A DNA stretch of 64,000 bases, taken from the NCBI GenBank assembly GCA_948470475.1, contig OX419345.1, positions 647,001 through 711,000 on the forward strand. The letters run 5' to 3'. Shown here one piece after another: positions 44,732 to 57,720 of this stretch. The DNA is from Galaxea fascicularis. Its lineage: Eukaryota; Cnidaria; Anthozoa; Scleractinia; Euphylliidae. Made by a program: the position numbers and the translations under genes. Position 1 is the stretch's first letter; every line of letters starts with the position of its first letter. The notes under the pieces were generated by a model. The model saw only the letters and a list, made by a program, of their open reading frames with translations, had not been told where the DNA came from and searched no databases.

Positions 44732-47700
44732 ATGGCTAACTAAATGGTATCTAAATTTGTTATCTTTAGAATGCCTTGTCGCACTATCTGTCTGGAAATT
44801 TCACGGCCTTTGATTGCAATGCCTAGGCTTTTAACATTCTTGTCCCATGACGACAAACATTTTGTGTGAAAGTCGAACTTAAACTACTCAAGCAAAAACA
44901 CTGAGTCATGTCAAAACAATGAAAACATGGTTTCTGGTGGGAAACTGGGTAGAGTTTGAATGGCATGTACAAATATCACTGAGATTAAAAGAAGACACGT
45001 TCCTAGGTATATGTACCAAAGATGTTAAACGTTTGAAGGAAATCGAAAAAACAAACAAACATTTTGGGTAGATAGTTTCTGTGGCCGACAATTGTACAAG
45101 TGTATCAAGTCAGTTAACAAACCAGTAATATTTGCTCATTTGAACGTTATGCGAAATGCGCGCCTGACATTTTTACTGCCTTTCCCGGCTACACTGTAGA
45201 CTTAAAACATAACACTTGAGTACTACGCGACGCATGCGTCCGTGTTTGCTAAATCGTGACGTTTGCGTCGCACGTGCGCACGAGGAACTCTCAAGGGGAA
45301 AGCCCGCCGCTCTCCCTGTTAAAGGGTCTTCTTTCTGACTAGATTATGAAAACCTTGCTGGAGCCTATTTCACTCTTTAAAAAATATCGCTAGTCTAATC
45401 AGGGCGAGATGCAAGAAGAATATTTCAGTTGCTTTGCATCTGTTTGAGTCTTCCTTCCGGTCTGTTAGGAAATATCTCGTATTCGTCCTAGATACGGGAT
45501 AAACAAATGTACATAGAAACGTTATGGAACTGTATCTACAAGTCATTTGTTATTTGACAGGGATTACCTTCCACCATGGTGGTAACGTGCTTTTTGCATG
45601 TACGACAGTTAATCGACAGATTAGCAAAAAATTTCACAGTGTTTTCACGCTTTTAACAAGTTTCAACATGATGGTTTGTTTCACTCAAGTGTGATATTCA
45701 AGAAATCAGTAAACCAGCACCAATCGCTGAGTTTATTTGGCTTGTTCTTTCCTCTCACGATCATGCTTTAGGATATAAACACATCCGAACAGATGCTACA
45801 GATAATTAGTTAAGTTCATGGATGGTAGATCTATAACGTCATCACTGGTAAAAACTGCTACCTTCATCTTCACGGATCTGCTATTCTGAAATCTACTCAG
45901 CCTTATGGTAAGTTAAACGTTTCTGTTTGAACATATTGAATAACATCTTTCTAACAGACGCCTCTCGCTGAACTCATTAAATATAGTTTGTCTGGTCGTA
46001 TACTCTATTTTCAACTCGAGGACACTCAACCTAACACTGACATGACACGTTTTGCCACATTTTGCCCCAAATCTCTGGTGTAGAATTAGCCATTTAAAAC
46101 GTTTCAAACCCATGTAGTTCTTCTTCTAATGGCCTATCGAAATTTACCACTATGGTTTACCATGTCTTGGATGAAGACTTCCCATAATTTTTCAAGATCA
46201 CGGAGGCATTCCACTGTCAGCGAACATCTTTCACTTGCCGTATTTGTTAGCATCCTTCACACTATAAATACGGTATATTCTTTTACAGCTCAAGATGGCT
46301 CTATTTCTCGTCGTGGGTTCTTTAAATCTCAAATGAATTACTTAACAGACCTCAGAGTTAAACTTAACATGAAATCCGGTTCACCTTTCACTTTAACCTT
46401 GTGCTTTTTAAATGTAAATTGCCAACACTGTTTCTTAGAAAACTATAATAATGGTGCTTTGCTCAATTGCTCCTTGTGTTGTCTCAAAGTACTTGTCAGT
46501 TATCTGATGTCTTCTTCTCTTAGGAATGGATTTGCAATGCCGTTTAATTAGCTCCTCATTTTGCTTTAATTCAGTTTCAAATTTGCATAATTTGGAAAGG
46601 ACCTTTCTCTAATCGCTCCTGGCATCTGTTCTACTAAAACAGTTAATTGAAAAGGACCTGATTCTGGTCGTAGAAATTTTACTGTGTCCGTCCTTTTGTC
46701 TCGTCAAGAAAGCAGCTTTGTAAACGTAGTTTTAGAAACACCTGCAATCGTATATATCAACAGAGGAAATAAAAAATAAAAGATTACCAACTTGATGGCT
46801 ATTTTGTGCCCTGGGCTATAATGCAGCTTGGCGTATCCCTGTATGATCTTTGTTTCATGTTTACCAACTCCAATCGTGAAATCAAAATTAAAAAATATGA
46901 AATAAAAATAGCTTGTGTTGTGTCTACTAGATCAGAATTGAATTTTGAATTTATCAGAGTGTTAGATTGTTGGCATTTGCAAGCACTGTCACAGGAATTT
47001 AGCACTTTAAGGGCAAATTAGGCTTGGTTTCAATTGAAAAGCGTTTTCTCTGTTTTCATGCTACGTTGCGTGCACGGGTGACATCCAGTTTCCGTTAGCA
47101 CGTTTATCCGATCTGTTTTCTCACATAAGGGACAGAAACCTTGATGTATTATGCTCCACACATTTGCGGAGGACTTGAAGCGACGACTTTGCGCACGGAA
47201 AATTAAACAAAGAAAACCAGGCAACCTTGAAATTGGGAAAGGACTAACAAATGGTTTGAAGTGAGGCAAGGTTTGTAATAGGGTGTGATTGAAATTTGCT
47301 CCGTGGTAACCTAATAACTTGTAAAAGAGCAGAGATTGTTTACCTTTATTTTCTTTCCTTGCCGGCTGAGGTGAATACTTGGCGTATCTTTAGTATCTAT
47401 CGCGATAACAAGGCTATAACTTTTACGACAATTAAAGTTGTCTACTGTCAACCAGAACTGTTTAGACTAAGCCTTATGTCAGGCGAGCCCTGCAGCGTTG
47501 ATGGAAAGCTTCGCAGATAATTTTTTAAATAAATTAAGTTTTTGCTTTCGGTGGTTAGAGTAAATGAACTTACAGTTAGGATCTCAGCGTGACTGTATTT
47601 GGTCACTCCTCTTACATTATCGACCAGAAGTTAGTTTACAAATAGCAGATTTTATCGCGGAAAATTCATCCTGATTGATTTTGATTATTGGCTGGTGAGT

Positions 47701-48610
47701 GCATCGGTGTTTTACAACATCTATTCTGAAAAACGTTGACCCAGGAACTGCAGGTAACACTAAAAGTAAGCGGACTTCCAACAGACGATACTGTAGAATA
47801 GTTTACATCGTGTGAATGACACGGCCTTCCTAGCTGGCTTTCCGCTGGTGAATAATTACCTGATCTTCTTCATCCAAACAGAAATTATCCTTCATATAAA
47901 GAGACGGTGATAGAAAAAAAAATCAATCAAAACGACATACAGACGAAAGGTGAGTACTGACATGTATAAGTTTATATACCTACCGTCCCGCCCTTTTCGA
48001 TAGATTTTCAACTAAAGCCAGCTGAATGACAAAATCAACTAAAGGGCCGTAACAAACGAACCGACCCTCGCCATTTCTTTGGCTCACAGCGACAAATCAG
48101 AACACATTAACATAGAATAATTTCACAAGGCTTCTTAAACTTCCCGTGAAAAAATCGATTGAAAACAACACGCTGCTACTTGAAACAAATTAGGTCAAAA
48201 TGATATCTGGTAGAAACGTAAACATAGGTAGGGTGGGGGTGTAAGGTAAAGGAAAAGTATGTCTGGTAAAATATGAGTTTCCAAAGGAAATCGAGAGTAT
48301 GACTGGCCTGGCCGGTGAAATTTTTTAAATCGCCATTTCACGAGGATCCAGGCTCTAACGATACGCGCCCTGTTGCAGCTGGTTTCTGCGAGTTCGAGAG
48401 TGCTCTATTTAATTAGTTTTAAATTAAACTAATCAAATTTTAAAGAAAAACAAAAGGCGACGAAAACGCTTTCTAGTGTCAGAGACGGCTAAATACCCAT
48501 TTTTCGCGCAGTTCTCCGCACAGCAACTGAAAACAAGTTTAGTAAAACAGAAAAAGCCACACCCGCAAGTGACAAAGGCATCAGACACGTGACTTAAACA
48601 CAAGCCAATC
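44732..48610. other. Intergenic, upstream of the opsin
   Basis: No recognised gene. The longest open frame is 46129-46551 (140 codons, plus strand), without motif, signal peptide or homology that I can name. The opsin promoter should lie near the right edge. Confidence 0.4.
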
Positions 48611-51600
48611 ATGGTGGTATCAGCTTATGAACTTCATGGAGAAAGACAGCTGTACGCGTTTTATGGCGCCTCCATGTTTATCATACTGAGCGTGGGTCTC
48701 GTTGGAAATGCGCTGACCCTTCTGGTCCTTCTGCATCCGGATCACCGTAAGAAGACCATGACAAGTTTGATGGTGAACCTATGCGTCGCAGGTAGACTTT
48801 TATCATAACAGTATTTACCGTTGCTTTTGGCTTGTACCTGAGTGTTTCTGCAAGAAATATATAACAACTTGCAATGCAGGTCTAAAGATACATATGCCAA
48901 AAGGGACACATGTTAAATTCGTGCATGGACAGTGCTCGGATAACATTCAGGAAATAGCCACATAATCGATCATGTTATGTCTAAAAGAGCCGACCCAAAT
49001 TCAAAATTACTTAACTAGTTTTCCTGCTCCTAAAAAAACTTGTCAGTGGCCTTAGATGAAAAGGTTCTATGCTCGTCGTGCTCATGTCTCTCTGAAGAAG
49101 CCCCTTTAATCTACTATATCGTAATGACAACCACACACCTCTCTAACAGAACCTGCTGGATGAGGATGTGGCGGCCCCAGTAGTGCTCTTTCCACTTGAG
49201 TAGACTACAAATAATGCTTTATTTTAAATATTACTTATCAACTGAGAGTGAGATAATAAAAGACTGTATTGCACTGGAAGTTGTATTTTGGCTTGTTCTT
49301 TCTGTCCAGGATAATAGAACTCACTCTCTGAATGTTCCTAGTCACTCATAATTAAAGGTGCCAATCAAATTGATCGTAGTATATAATTGGAGATATAATT
49401 AAAGTAGGCAAAACAGGCGAGCGCGGTTCGGAATGTGTGTCATCGCATGCCCTCGCGGAAGACAATTTCACACAGGCTTGCGCGTTTCATTCGTTTTATC
49501 ACTTCGTTTCGTAGTTTACCATTTAGTAGGATTCGACTTCATTAACATTTTCTGTTCTTTGTAGATCTTTTGGTTTGCTTACTGGGGTATACAGTAGCTG
49601 TAAACTACAACACCGCAGATTTCGCTAACACAGGCGAAACACCCAGTGTTTGCATCTGGCTGGCTATTATCAACTGTGTCACTGGCTTGGCATCTATAGC
49701 TACTCTTTCTGTCATGGGGGTGCTAACATATCAAGGCATTGCGAGAAATGAGATCGCGAATCAGAACAGACGTAGTGGGAAACTGGAGGTCACACTCATT
49801 GTAGGTGAGAAAAATGTTGATTCTAGTGAACGAGCAGTGAACGGTATGGCAGAGAGGCTTAGGAGGCCCATTTCTTCGTGTTTTCCTGATTTTTTCTTAA
49901 GAGATAGGACTTTTGTTTAAAAAAAAAGGGTCAGTTAAGTTGACATATCAGTATCTTTACCTTGACATACATATGCACTCATTTAGTATCTTTTTTTTCA
50001 AGGGACCTGGATATATGCAATTGCCCTAACAGTGCCTCCAGTAATGGGCTGGAACCGATTCATCCCCATTCCTTCGCGGATCAGCTGCCATCCTGATTGG
50101 TACTCAAAAAAGCCGGCTGATCAGGGATACATCATTTACCTACTACTGTTTGGTTTTTTCATTCCCTTACTGATTGTCGCTTGCAGCTACATAGGAATTT
50201 ACAGGTCAGCATTAGGAGCGCTAGGTTTGGCCTGAGTTTAACCATGCGAACTTGTTCTCTTTTCCATTCAATCGGCGCAAAAACCCGAAAAAGCAAAAGT
50301 GTAGAATTCAAGTAGACAATCATGATTAATCAGTTTATCGAAAGGACCATACGCGTGAAACTCAGAAAAATGAAGTAAGCAGGGGGTATGATAAAAACTG
50401 TTCCGGCGGTTTTACTCTAAAACGCTTACACACTCACGACATTTATGCCATTATTTCTTAAAGAAATAAAAGAACACGCCGAGCGCATTGTTGAGTTATA
50501 AAAGCAGACGGGAATTTTAAACAACTCGAGAGAAGGGCCTAGAGAAGAACGAGCCGTAGGTGAGTGCTTTTCGCACTTAACTGAGTGTTCTTAAAAATTC
50601 CCAAGTGCTAATATAACTCAGCAATGTACAAGGAACAAGATTTGTTTATTTATTTTATAAAATGTTCAGGAGATTTGAGCGAGTTGCTTTCAGACCGAAA
50701 GTAAGTAGATGAATTTTGTTGAAACTTTAATCCCCAAATTGTTATTTTATGTTCAAAATAATGTTGAATATGGCTTGAATCACATTTTTTTTATATTGTT
50801 TTCAACATTCTCTCTCTCACAACATGTCACACGATGTGTGCAGCACGCGAGCCAGTGACGTAAACTACGTGCATTATAACTCAACAATGCACTCGCCTGA
50901 CGTAGGGCGCGTGCTTTATTAACTACTTAATAACCGAGAGTGAGGTCGTTACGGGAAAATCTCAAACTGAGGCCTTGCCGTATTGACCGAGCGATAGCGA
51001 GGTCAATACAGCTAGGCCGAGGTTTGAGATTTTCCCGTAACGACCGAACTGTCGAGGTTATTAAGTTGTTTATTATATGGCTAACATAACGGTTCCAAGG
51101 GGAAAAAAATAGTTCAAGTCCAAGTCGTCGCTTCACGGCAATCTATTCATTATTTTTTTCCAAACTCAGGTCAAACGTTTCACCAGCAGTTTTCCTGGTC
51201 GTGTTTTCAGTTTTTTGCTCTTGAGGTACCAATTTTCAATGTAAATAAAACAAATGTGGCCTTTGGATGACTTTTTGTTGTTTTTGTTCCTAATTTGCAT
51301 CATCCGTAATCGGCCCGTGGGCATTACGGGAGAATAATGCCCTAGCGCTTCGCTTCGCTTAGCCAATCAGAGTGCGCGTTATATCGTATACAAACACTAG
51401 CCATATAATAATAAAGATATAATGCACTCGATTCGACCAATCAGCGCGCGTTATAAATTACAATCAAAGTAATATGCTCCTTTTTATATCAGGTATATAA
51501 AAAAAACCTCGATTCTCGAAGCAACGAACGATCTAACCCTAATAAGGCAGCTGAAAGCCAGGAAAAGAACCCTACGCGTGGTGATAGTCATGACGCTGGC

Positions 51601-51907
51601 TTTCTTCATCAGCTGGTCGCCGTACGCCATATCGAGTCTGATTGGTGCAATACTCGGCCATGATAGCATTTCCCCCGCATTTTCCATGATTCCAGAGATA
51701 ATGGCTAAAGCGTCAGTGATTTACAATCCAATCGTGTACGTGTTCCTGAACTCCAAGTTTAGGATCACTTTGCTCAACCAGTGTAGCTGTCCGAGAAATC
51801 GGGTTGGAAATAGCAGCACGGAAGATTCCGATCTTCATCAAGCCTCAACCTCCACTGGCGCCGTTGAGATGGCACGAGACAACACACTTCGCTACCGCGA
51901 CATTTAA
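48611..51907 (+). CDS. Cnidarian-type opsin, 4 exons
   Basis: Exons: 48611-48791, 49565-49804, 50003-50204, 51493-51907 (TAA); intron phases 1, 1, 2. The join gives 345 residues. Opsins are retinal-binding, G-protein-coupled light receptors of the plasma membrane. Present: N1.50 in LVGNALTLL; D2.50 in NLCVADLLV; the disulfide cysteines (SVCIWLA in helix 3, ISCHPDWYS in loop 2); W4.50 (GTWIYAIAL); W6.48 in FFISWSPYA; the chromophore lysine in EIMAKASVIYNPIVYVFLNS, followed by NPxxY and KFR. Missing: the ERY triplet at the end of helix 3, which by counting from the cysteine reads LTY, and the acidic counterions (Leu at E113, Ile at E181 by simple alignment). The short tail has Ser/Thr sites (SSTEDSDLHQASTSTG) that could be phosphorylated. 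The cnidarian opsin clade cannot be set without a tree. The start is the first ATG, just before helix 1. Confidence 0.92.
50480..50896. mobile_element. MITE-like element in opsin intron 3
   Basis: GAGCGCATTGTTGAGTTATA (50481-50500) is inverted as TATAACTCAACAATGCACTC (50875-50894) with one mismatch. A third internal copy of the motif (TATAACTCAGCAATG, near 50611) suggests a composite or nested structure. Confidence 0.65.
50921..51070. mobile_element. Foldback element in opsin intron 3
   Basis: AACTACTTAATAACCGAG through CGTTACGGGAAAATCTCAAA is inverted in the right half (GTTTGAGATTTTCCCGTAAC to GGTTATTAAGTTGTT). The loop has short GAGCGATAGCGAGG repeats. It is an almost full hairpin. Confidence 0.75.
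51071..51411. mobile_element. Inverted-repeat element in opsin intron 3
   Basis: TATTATATGGCTA (51071-51083) is inverted as TAGCCATATAATA (51399-51411). The interior has CGCTTCGCTTCGC and CCAATCAG words and no frame. Confidence 0.6.
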
Positions 51908-53680
51908 GAAGATTGCACTGCAGCTGACTTAATATCTGTTCATTTTTTTTGTTGCTACAGCAGTTTTCACTTAAGAATCGTCGTGTGAGGGAGGGACCAT
52001 TACATGTATCTTTAAGGGCAAGGAGAGGAGGGTATATTTTTTTCTCCTCGACAAATTTTCCTTTCATTTGTTTGCCCTTTTCAAATTAATTACCAGTTTT
52101 TTTCTAGAGCCAATCGCAATTGGGCAGGAACTCTCAACAAATCTTTGAGGGCTGTATGGGGTACTGTAGCAGCTCTCGTAAGCTCTCAATTTCATAGGCA
52201 GGCATAGTGTAGCACCTCTATTGTTTTAGGGATAGGGTCCATTGTTTGTGTTGTTTCTTCTTTTGTTCACCTGAAGGGTTGCAAGGCAATCTCGTGAGAC
52301 CTTACGAGAGCTGCTACATGCCCCGCTGTATGCCGGGGCAACGACTACTACAAGATAGTTTAGTTTTAACTACGTTTCACTGGACACAATACGTTTCAGT
52401 CGTGGAACAGTTTCACTTATTTTCTGTATTTGAGCAACCCCAGTCCTGAATAATATGGTTTTTTCCCTTACTCGACATGACATTCTAAATCGATCAGAAC
52501 ACGTAAAATAAAAGGACGAGTGAAAGTGGGGGTTGGTAGGTTGGGCTTAGACTGTTAGCAGCCGTTATCAGGATGGTCAAGAGCAGAAGTGAAGTTATCA
52601 ACAACATCGCTGCTAAACTTGAGCGAGGCCAGAGAAAAATGAGAAGAGACTGGGGGGACCGCCCGTATCTCTCATAGTTAACCCACTTTCGGAGTTTTCG
52701 TGACCTGCTTGACTACCAAGAAATCGACTGCCGGCAGTGTACAGCGGCCTGGGATTCGGCTGAAGCCTGCACAACACAAGCAAAAGTGACTGACATACGT
52801 ATATACATTTAAACAGTGTAGAAATTCGATAAGCGTGGTTTCGAGGCGCCAGTTGCACCGGCTCCTTCTCTTGTGTGAAAATGATAAATAATAGTACTAT
52901 CCACATGAAAATGTGTACTAGCTTTGAAAAGGAGGCCGTTCTAAATTTGGAAATGGACTACTCTTATCGCATTTTGACTTGTATTTGGAGGGACTACAAG
53001 GCTACAACGAGTTGCAAAAATACTTGAGACACTGTACGCCATTTGGCCTTAAATGACGTTTCCATGATCTTCCGCTTTCCCTCCCCCTCCCCCTCTTATC
53101 AAAGTTGTTAACGGTGCAGCACCATGCTCGAAACTTTGAGGAACAACTTTGAAAGGGGGAGAGGGAGGGGGTGAGTATTGCATGTCACAGATTTGTTAGC
53201 AGCAACGTTTTAGAGAAAAAAGAGACGTTTTTGATGGCGAATGTCTCAACAATTTTGCAACTGGTTGTAGCAAAGCAAAGGTAAGTTACGCAATGACGTA
53301 GATAGTGTTAAGCTGCACTGCAACTGGACTCATTTTGTTATTTTTACGAACACAGATAATAAATGAGTGAAAAAAGAAAAGAAAAGTAGAGCGAACAAGA
53401 TAGAAACACATCACTAAACAAACCAATCTGGTAAAAAAGTTTATCAGTTGACACTGGAGAAGGATTTGTTCAAAAACGTGAAGGAAATTAGAACATAGGT
53501 TTGCTTAAACTAATGTTATTGATACTGTCTTGATCAAAAACCTGTTTCCATTCTACCTATTTGTGATAATGAATTGATTACTTAGCCAATGACCTACGTA
53601 TATGCACGTTGAAAAAAATAAATATCTGAGTGATGAGTTTATGAAATGAATCATATGAACTGTGGAAATGAAATCAAATG
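51908..53680. other. Downstream of the opsin, no gene seen
   Basis: It includes the opsin 3' untranslated region. A hairpin with C-rich and G-rich arms (TCCCTCCCCCTCCCC and its inverse, extending into CAAAGTTGTT) lies at 53079-53171. No coding support. Confidence 0.5.
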
Positions 53681-53837
53681 AAGACTGATCCTCGCAGTAA
53701 TGCACGAAATTATATAAAATTAATTGCGTAAAGAAGCCTGAAAAAAAACTAGGACCTCAACGGGGTCCTGGATATTTTCAGGCTTCTTTACGCAATTTCG
53801 TATAATCAGTGTGTGCATAACTGCGAGGATCAGTCTT
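53681..53837. mobile_element. Palindromic MITE-like element
   Basis: AAGACTGATCCTCGCAGT at the left is inverted at the right end, and inside ATTGCGTAAAGAAGCCTGAA is inverted again around a GGACC..GGTCC loop, so almost the whole unit folds on itself. Confidence 0.8.
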
Positions 53838-54020
53838 AATTTGAAAATAAATATCCCGGCCAAAACAGAAGGCGAGAGACGAGCCTCTGGTAGCAGGAGC
53901 CGAGAAATTCGTTTCCTTATCATTAAATTGAGACAGAATTTGTCCTAGTTCGTTGATTGGTTCTTCAAATGAAACAGAAAGTTTGATTGGCTTACGAAAA
54001 GCGTGTTTTCCCAGGTGACA

Positions 54021-54500
54021 GAACTGCAAAAATCAGAGGTAAAGGTAAAGGTAAAGGTCTCAGCATAATGACAACAAATGTGTTCTTCTGTGTGTAGTGA
54101 GATCGGACGTCAGCTTATAATGGCGCCTCTGGCTGCCGCCATCAGTCCATAAATATTGATCTTACCCACCCCGCGGCCACCCGACCCGTGCAGGAGATAG
54201 AACACCACACCGAGGACTACGTCCTCTACTCTTTGCGAGTGTGTGAGTTCTTTAACGTCCCACCGATTATTAGGAGCAAGTGTTGTGAGACGCCGGGGAC
54301 CTACGGTTTTATCATCCTTATAATTATCCGAGAAGACTAGAAAGTCAAACCGTTTGCAAATGTCATTACAAAGGCATCACTTTCTCCTCAGTTATTTTTT
54401 TAAGACCCTGAGTGTTGGTCCGGCCGCGGTTGGAACCCGCGACCTCCCGCGCGGCAGTCCGGTGCTCTGCCAAATGAGCTAACCGGTCGGTTCAGGATCA
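54021..54500 (-). mobile_element. tRNA-derived SINE of a second family (antisense, apparently full length)
   Basis: On the minus strand the head has the A-box TAGCTCATTTGGCAGAGC (54481-54464) and the B-box GGGTTCCAACC (54438-54428). The body has GTAGGTCCCCGGCGTCTCAC and GTGGGACGTTAAAGAACTCA. The end is a simple tail of repeated CCTTTA units (54039-54054, plus GGTAAA). The body words recur in many marine-animal SINEs. It is unrelated to copies A-D. Confidence 0.85.
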
Positions 54501-55100
54501 GTATTCCGGTGCGACCACAGGGTTTTTGTTTTTTTTTTTGCTCTCGGCGCGTCGCCGCGTATTTTCTCTCCTCCAAACGAAACAAATAACTTCTGGCAAC
54601 CAGGATAATGACCTGCGTGGCCAAGTGACAAGAGGTACGCGTGTCAGTCCTGCCGGCAACCTCGTTCCAGTCCTTCACTCCACGCGATGGGAAAAAGAGA
54701 GACCCTAGGTACAAGGTTGTCCTTCCGGGATCTTATGGTAAGCGGGTCAAATTGTAGACTGGAGAGGAGACGGCTGACATTTCAGACTATTTCAGCTGAT
54801 GAAAAGTAACTTGCTCAATTTCGAAATTCTTCGCCTGTGGCGATGAACTTAATACTTGACATCTCAATACTTTTCAGCCGGATTTACAATTAATGTTCAT
54901 GCAGACCACTTTTCGTATCATATGCTAAAATTAAAAAAAGATCGATTTCTATTATGAGAAAAAAGTTTAAACATTTACACATGCAAATGTATATTTCTAA
55001 CTGGTTGACATATCGAAAACTTTCATCATGGGCGTCATGGATTGATTAAACTAATGATAAGAACATCAATAACGAGAAAGTTTTAATGATATTGAAATTA

Positions 55101-55597
55101 CAGGGGCACAAAACGAATCTGTTCCTCACTTTATCTGTTCCCCGAGGTTTGTGCTGGCTGGCAAAATATCAGTTATTGCCCGGAGTTGGTTATGAAATTT
55201 CTTTCTGCTGATGGTTTTGGTTGGTAATTACTGAAGTCTGTTAGCAGTGTAAGTATTGCTGGCTGGCGAAATGTGGATTGTTGTGACAAGTTTGTGTCCC
55301 CCCCCCCCTGCTGAAGGCTTGATTTGAGGCCTTTTGCCACGCCCATATTGGCTTACGACATATGAAAGTGTCTTTTTTGTTTGTTGTGCAGGGTGCTCAA
55401 TTCGCACCTGGCTGGGAAACCAACCAATTTTATCTAGCTGGCTGGGAAACATCTTGTGTGTCTTGCTGGCAAAAAGGAACAGATTTTTTTTTCCCAGCAA
55501 TATTAAAAAAGACCTGAAAATGCCTGAATAACATTTAGTTTTATTAACTGGGGTATAATAATACATTTTTCAACAAATTGGTCGTTTTGTGCCCCTG
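55101..55597. mobile_element. hAT-like MITE
   Basis: CAGGGGCACAAAACGA (55101-55116) is exactly inverted at 55582-55597. The CAGGGG/CCCCTG ends are typical of hAT transposons. AAATTA lies directly outside each end, a duplication of at least six bases. Internal CTGGCTGG words recur; there is no transposase. Confidence 0.8.
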
Positions 55598-56634
55598 AAA
55601 TTATGGTGTAGTAATGTTTCTTCTCAGGAAACACTCCAAAGTGTCACCGAACTTTTCCTTATATCAATTCGATCATTTCCATTATTCTCGTGTCCTGGTT
55701 GTTTAATGGAGTAGAGATATTGTGGGGGGAAAAGAGATGCTGGTCAGTTCCCAGATAACATTTTTTATGGTTATGGAACCACGAACTTCTTTAAATGATA
55801 TCTAAGCAAACGGTTTCCGATTCGAACCCCGACAGCACTCGTATATATTACTGTTTACATATTCTTCCGGTGATTTCTCATTGACCGTCTGGCGAATGGT
55901 TCCAACTCGAAAGGTTCCAACTAACAACTTATTCATCTGGCCAGAGCTGGAAGGAGATCGGAACGAAGTGGATTTAAGTAATTAAGCGACGAAGCCAACC
56001 ATGCACTACCAGAAATGTTAAGTAATAAGCTCATACAATCCGTAAGTCCACTTATGTCCAGAAATGCACGTAACTGGGACCTTGGGTACTTTACATTACA
56101 CAGAAATTATTTTAATTTCCATATGTCTTCATGCTTGTCAGAATTGCTTGCGTTGAGATGAGAATTAGAACTAAGGGACATTTTGTGATTTCTATATATA
56201 TCATAAAGAGAATGAATTTCATTTATTTAGCGTGCATTTAGTCAAGGGCTTTTGGCTGTGGATAGTTTATGATAAGCACATCCTGTCATCGCCAGAAATC
56301 GCGGACATTTCGAGCCCACTAACAACTACCAGCGGTATACTGTATAACGCAAAGGAATAAACGCTGAAACAAGTGGGAAAGACGCTGTTTCATACGATAT
56401 ATTGAACAATCTAAGCTCTGTAGATATTTTATTTGGTGCAAAGTAATTCTCGACAATGTCCGACATTTTTTTGGTTTAAATATTAGTGTTATCATAGCCT
56501 TTATAAATTAAGCTGTGTTCGATTTTCGCGCGTATTTACTTCCATTCAAACCAAATCTAGGGTTGCTGGGGCACTGTAACCCAGTTTATGTCCCATGAAA
56601 CACCAGTGTTGATCAACAAAGAAAATGGCGGCTC

Positions 56635-57259
56635 GTGCAGGGAAAGCTTCGCGTTTGTAGCTTTCTTTCATACATAAATATGGCGTCCGCTTGCTGTGCT
56701 ACAAAAATGAGAAAGATAAGGACGTCCTTGGAAGTATTTTGCCGTGGACAATTCATGCATTTTTCGGCAGAATTAGATCGTTTAAACATCGTAGAAGTTA
56801 TATCGAGTCGTGATGATTCACATTGTGAACGGGTTTGCTTGCCAGTGGACGAGTTTGTGGCATGACTTCGCTACGATTTTAAAGCAATGTATTGAGAATG
56901 GAGCATCAATGTGTGATGGATTGGTCGAGGCGTCGGGAAGTAAGTAATCATCTATCTAAGTAGCCGTTGATAAGTCAAATGCGAAGCTTGTACACTACTG
57001 AACATGTATCGAATCGTGATATGACGAACCGCAATTTAATTATTTATATATGTGAAAATAATTTCATATCTCCATACATTTCTTTACATGAGTTTGCCGC
57101 CATTCTGGCCTTAGTGCGCAGGCGCCGCCGCCATCTTGTCCTAAATTTCTGGCAATGGTGTAATCCTGCCAGGAAACTGTCGTGGCCTTTTGAACGGCAA
57201 GAAGAGGTTTTGACAAATTTCGACGGTCTCGACGATCAACCGTTTGAACAATCTAACTA
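56635..57259 (+). other. GC-richer region with two unassigned open frames
   Basis: Frames at 56680-56865 (MASACCATKMRKIRTSLEVF) and 56967-57260 (with LALVRRRRRHLVLNFWQWCN) follow an ATGGCGGC-type start context. They may be transposon pieces or exons of an unknown gene. No splice pairing was established. Confidence 0.25.
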
Positions 57260-57720
57260 GCCATTTCGAAGAAAGAGGTATGAATAAAATCAATGATCAC
57301 TTGCTTTCGTTGCCACATGGTTTCTACATCAAGCTACGCGGCTGCCTATCACTTAGCTGGACTTACTTCATTTTCTCTGTTCCATAAATTCGGCTGTTCA
57401 CAGCCATGTTTTCTTTCTTAATTAGTGGATCGAGTGCGTTACACTGCCCTTTGGCATTTGTTTGCTCGATGATCTTTTGAGAACATAAATGTTTTGTAGT
57501 GGGTCTGTAAAAGGATGGAAAACCTTTTTGCTGTTACCATACGACTTTGAAATGCTAGTAATCTTAGTGTTCATGGAATTTGTTAAATACGTCATGAAAA
57601 TGTGCTCTCTTGATCAAACCCATTCTTCTCGCTCGCTGCAATCCCTTAGCTCTGACAGCGCGCCGAAGGGCAAATCGACGCGACCATCTCTCGGAATAAC
57701 TCAAATGGAGAGCCTGTTGT

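Noticed and set aside
49151..49202. LLDEDVAAPVVLFPLE with stop, after CTCTCTAACAG in opsin intron 1
   Set aside because: The acceptor phase does not match opsin exon 1 (a stop follows in the proper phase), so it is not an alternative opsin exon.
54400..54714. 104-codon minus-strand frame with SSFGRAPDCRAGGRGFQPRP
   Set aside because: It is translated from the tRNA-like head of the SINE at 54021-54500.
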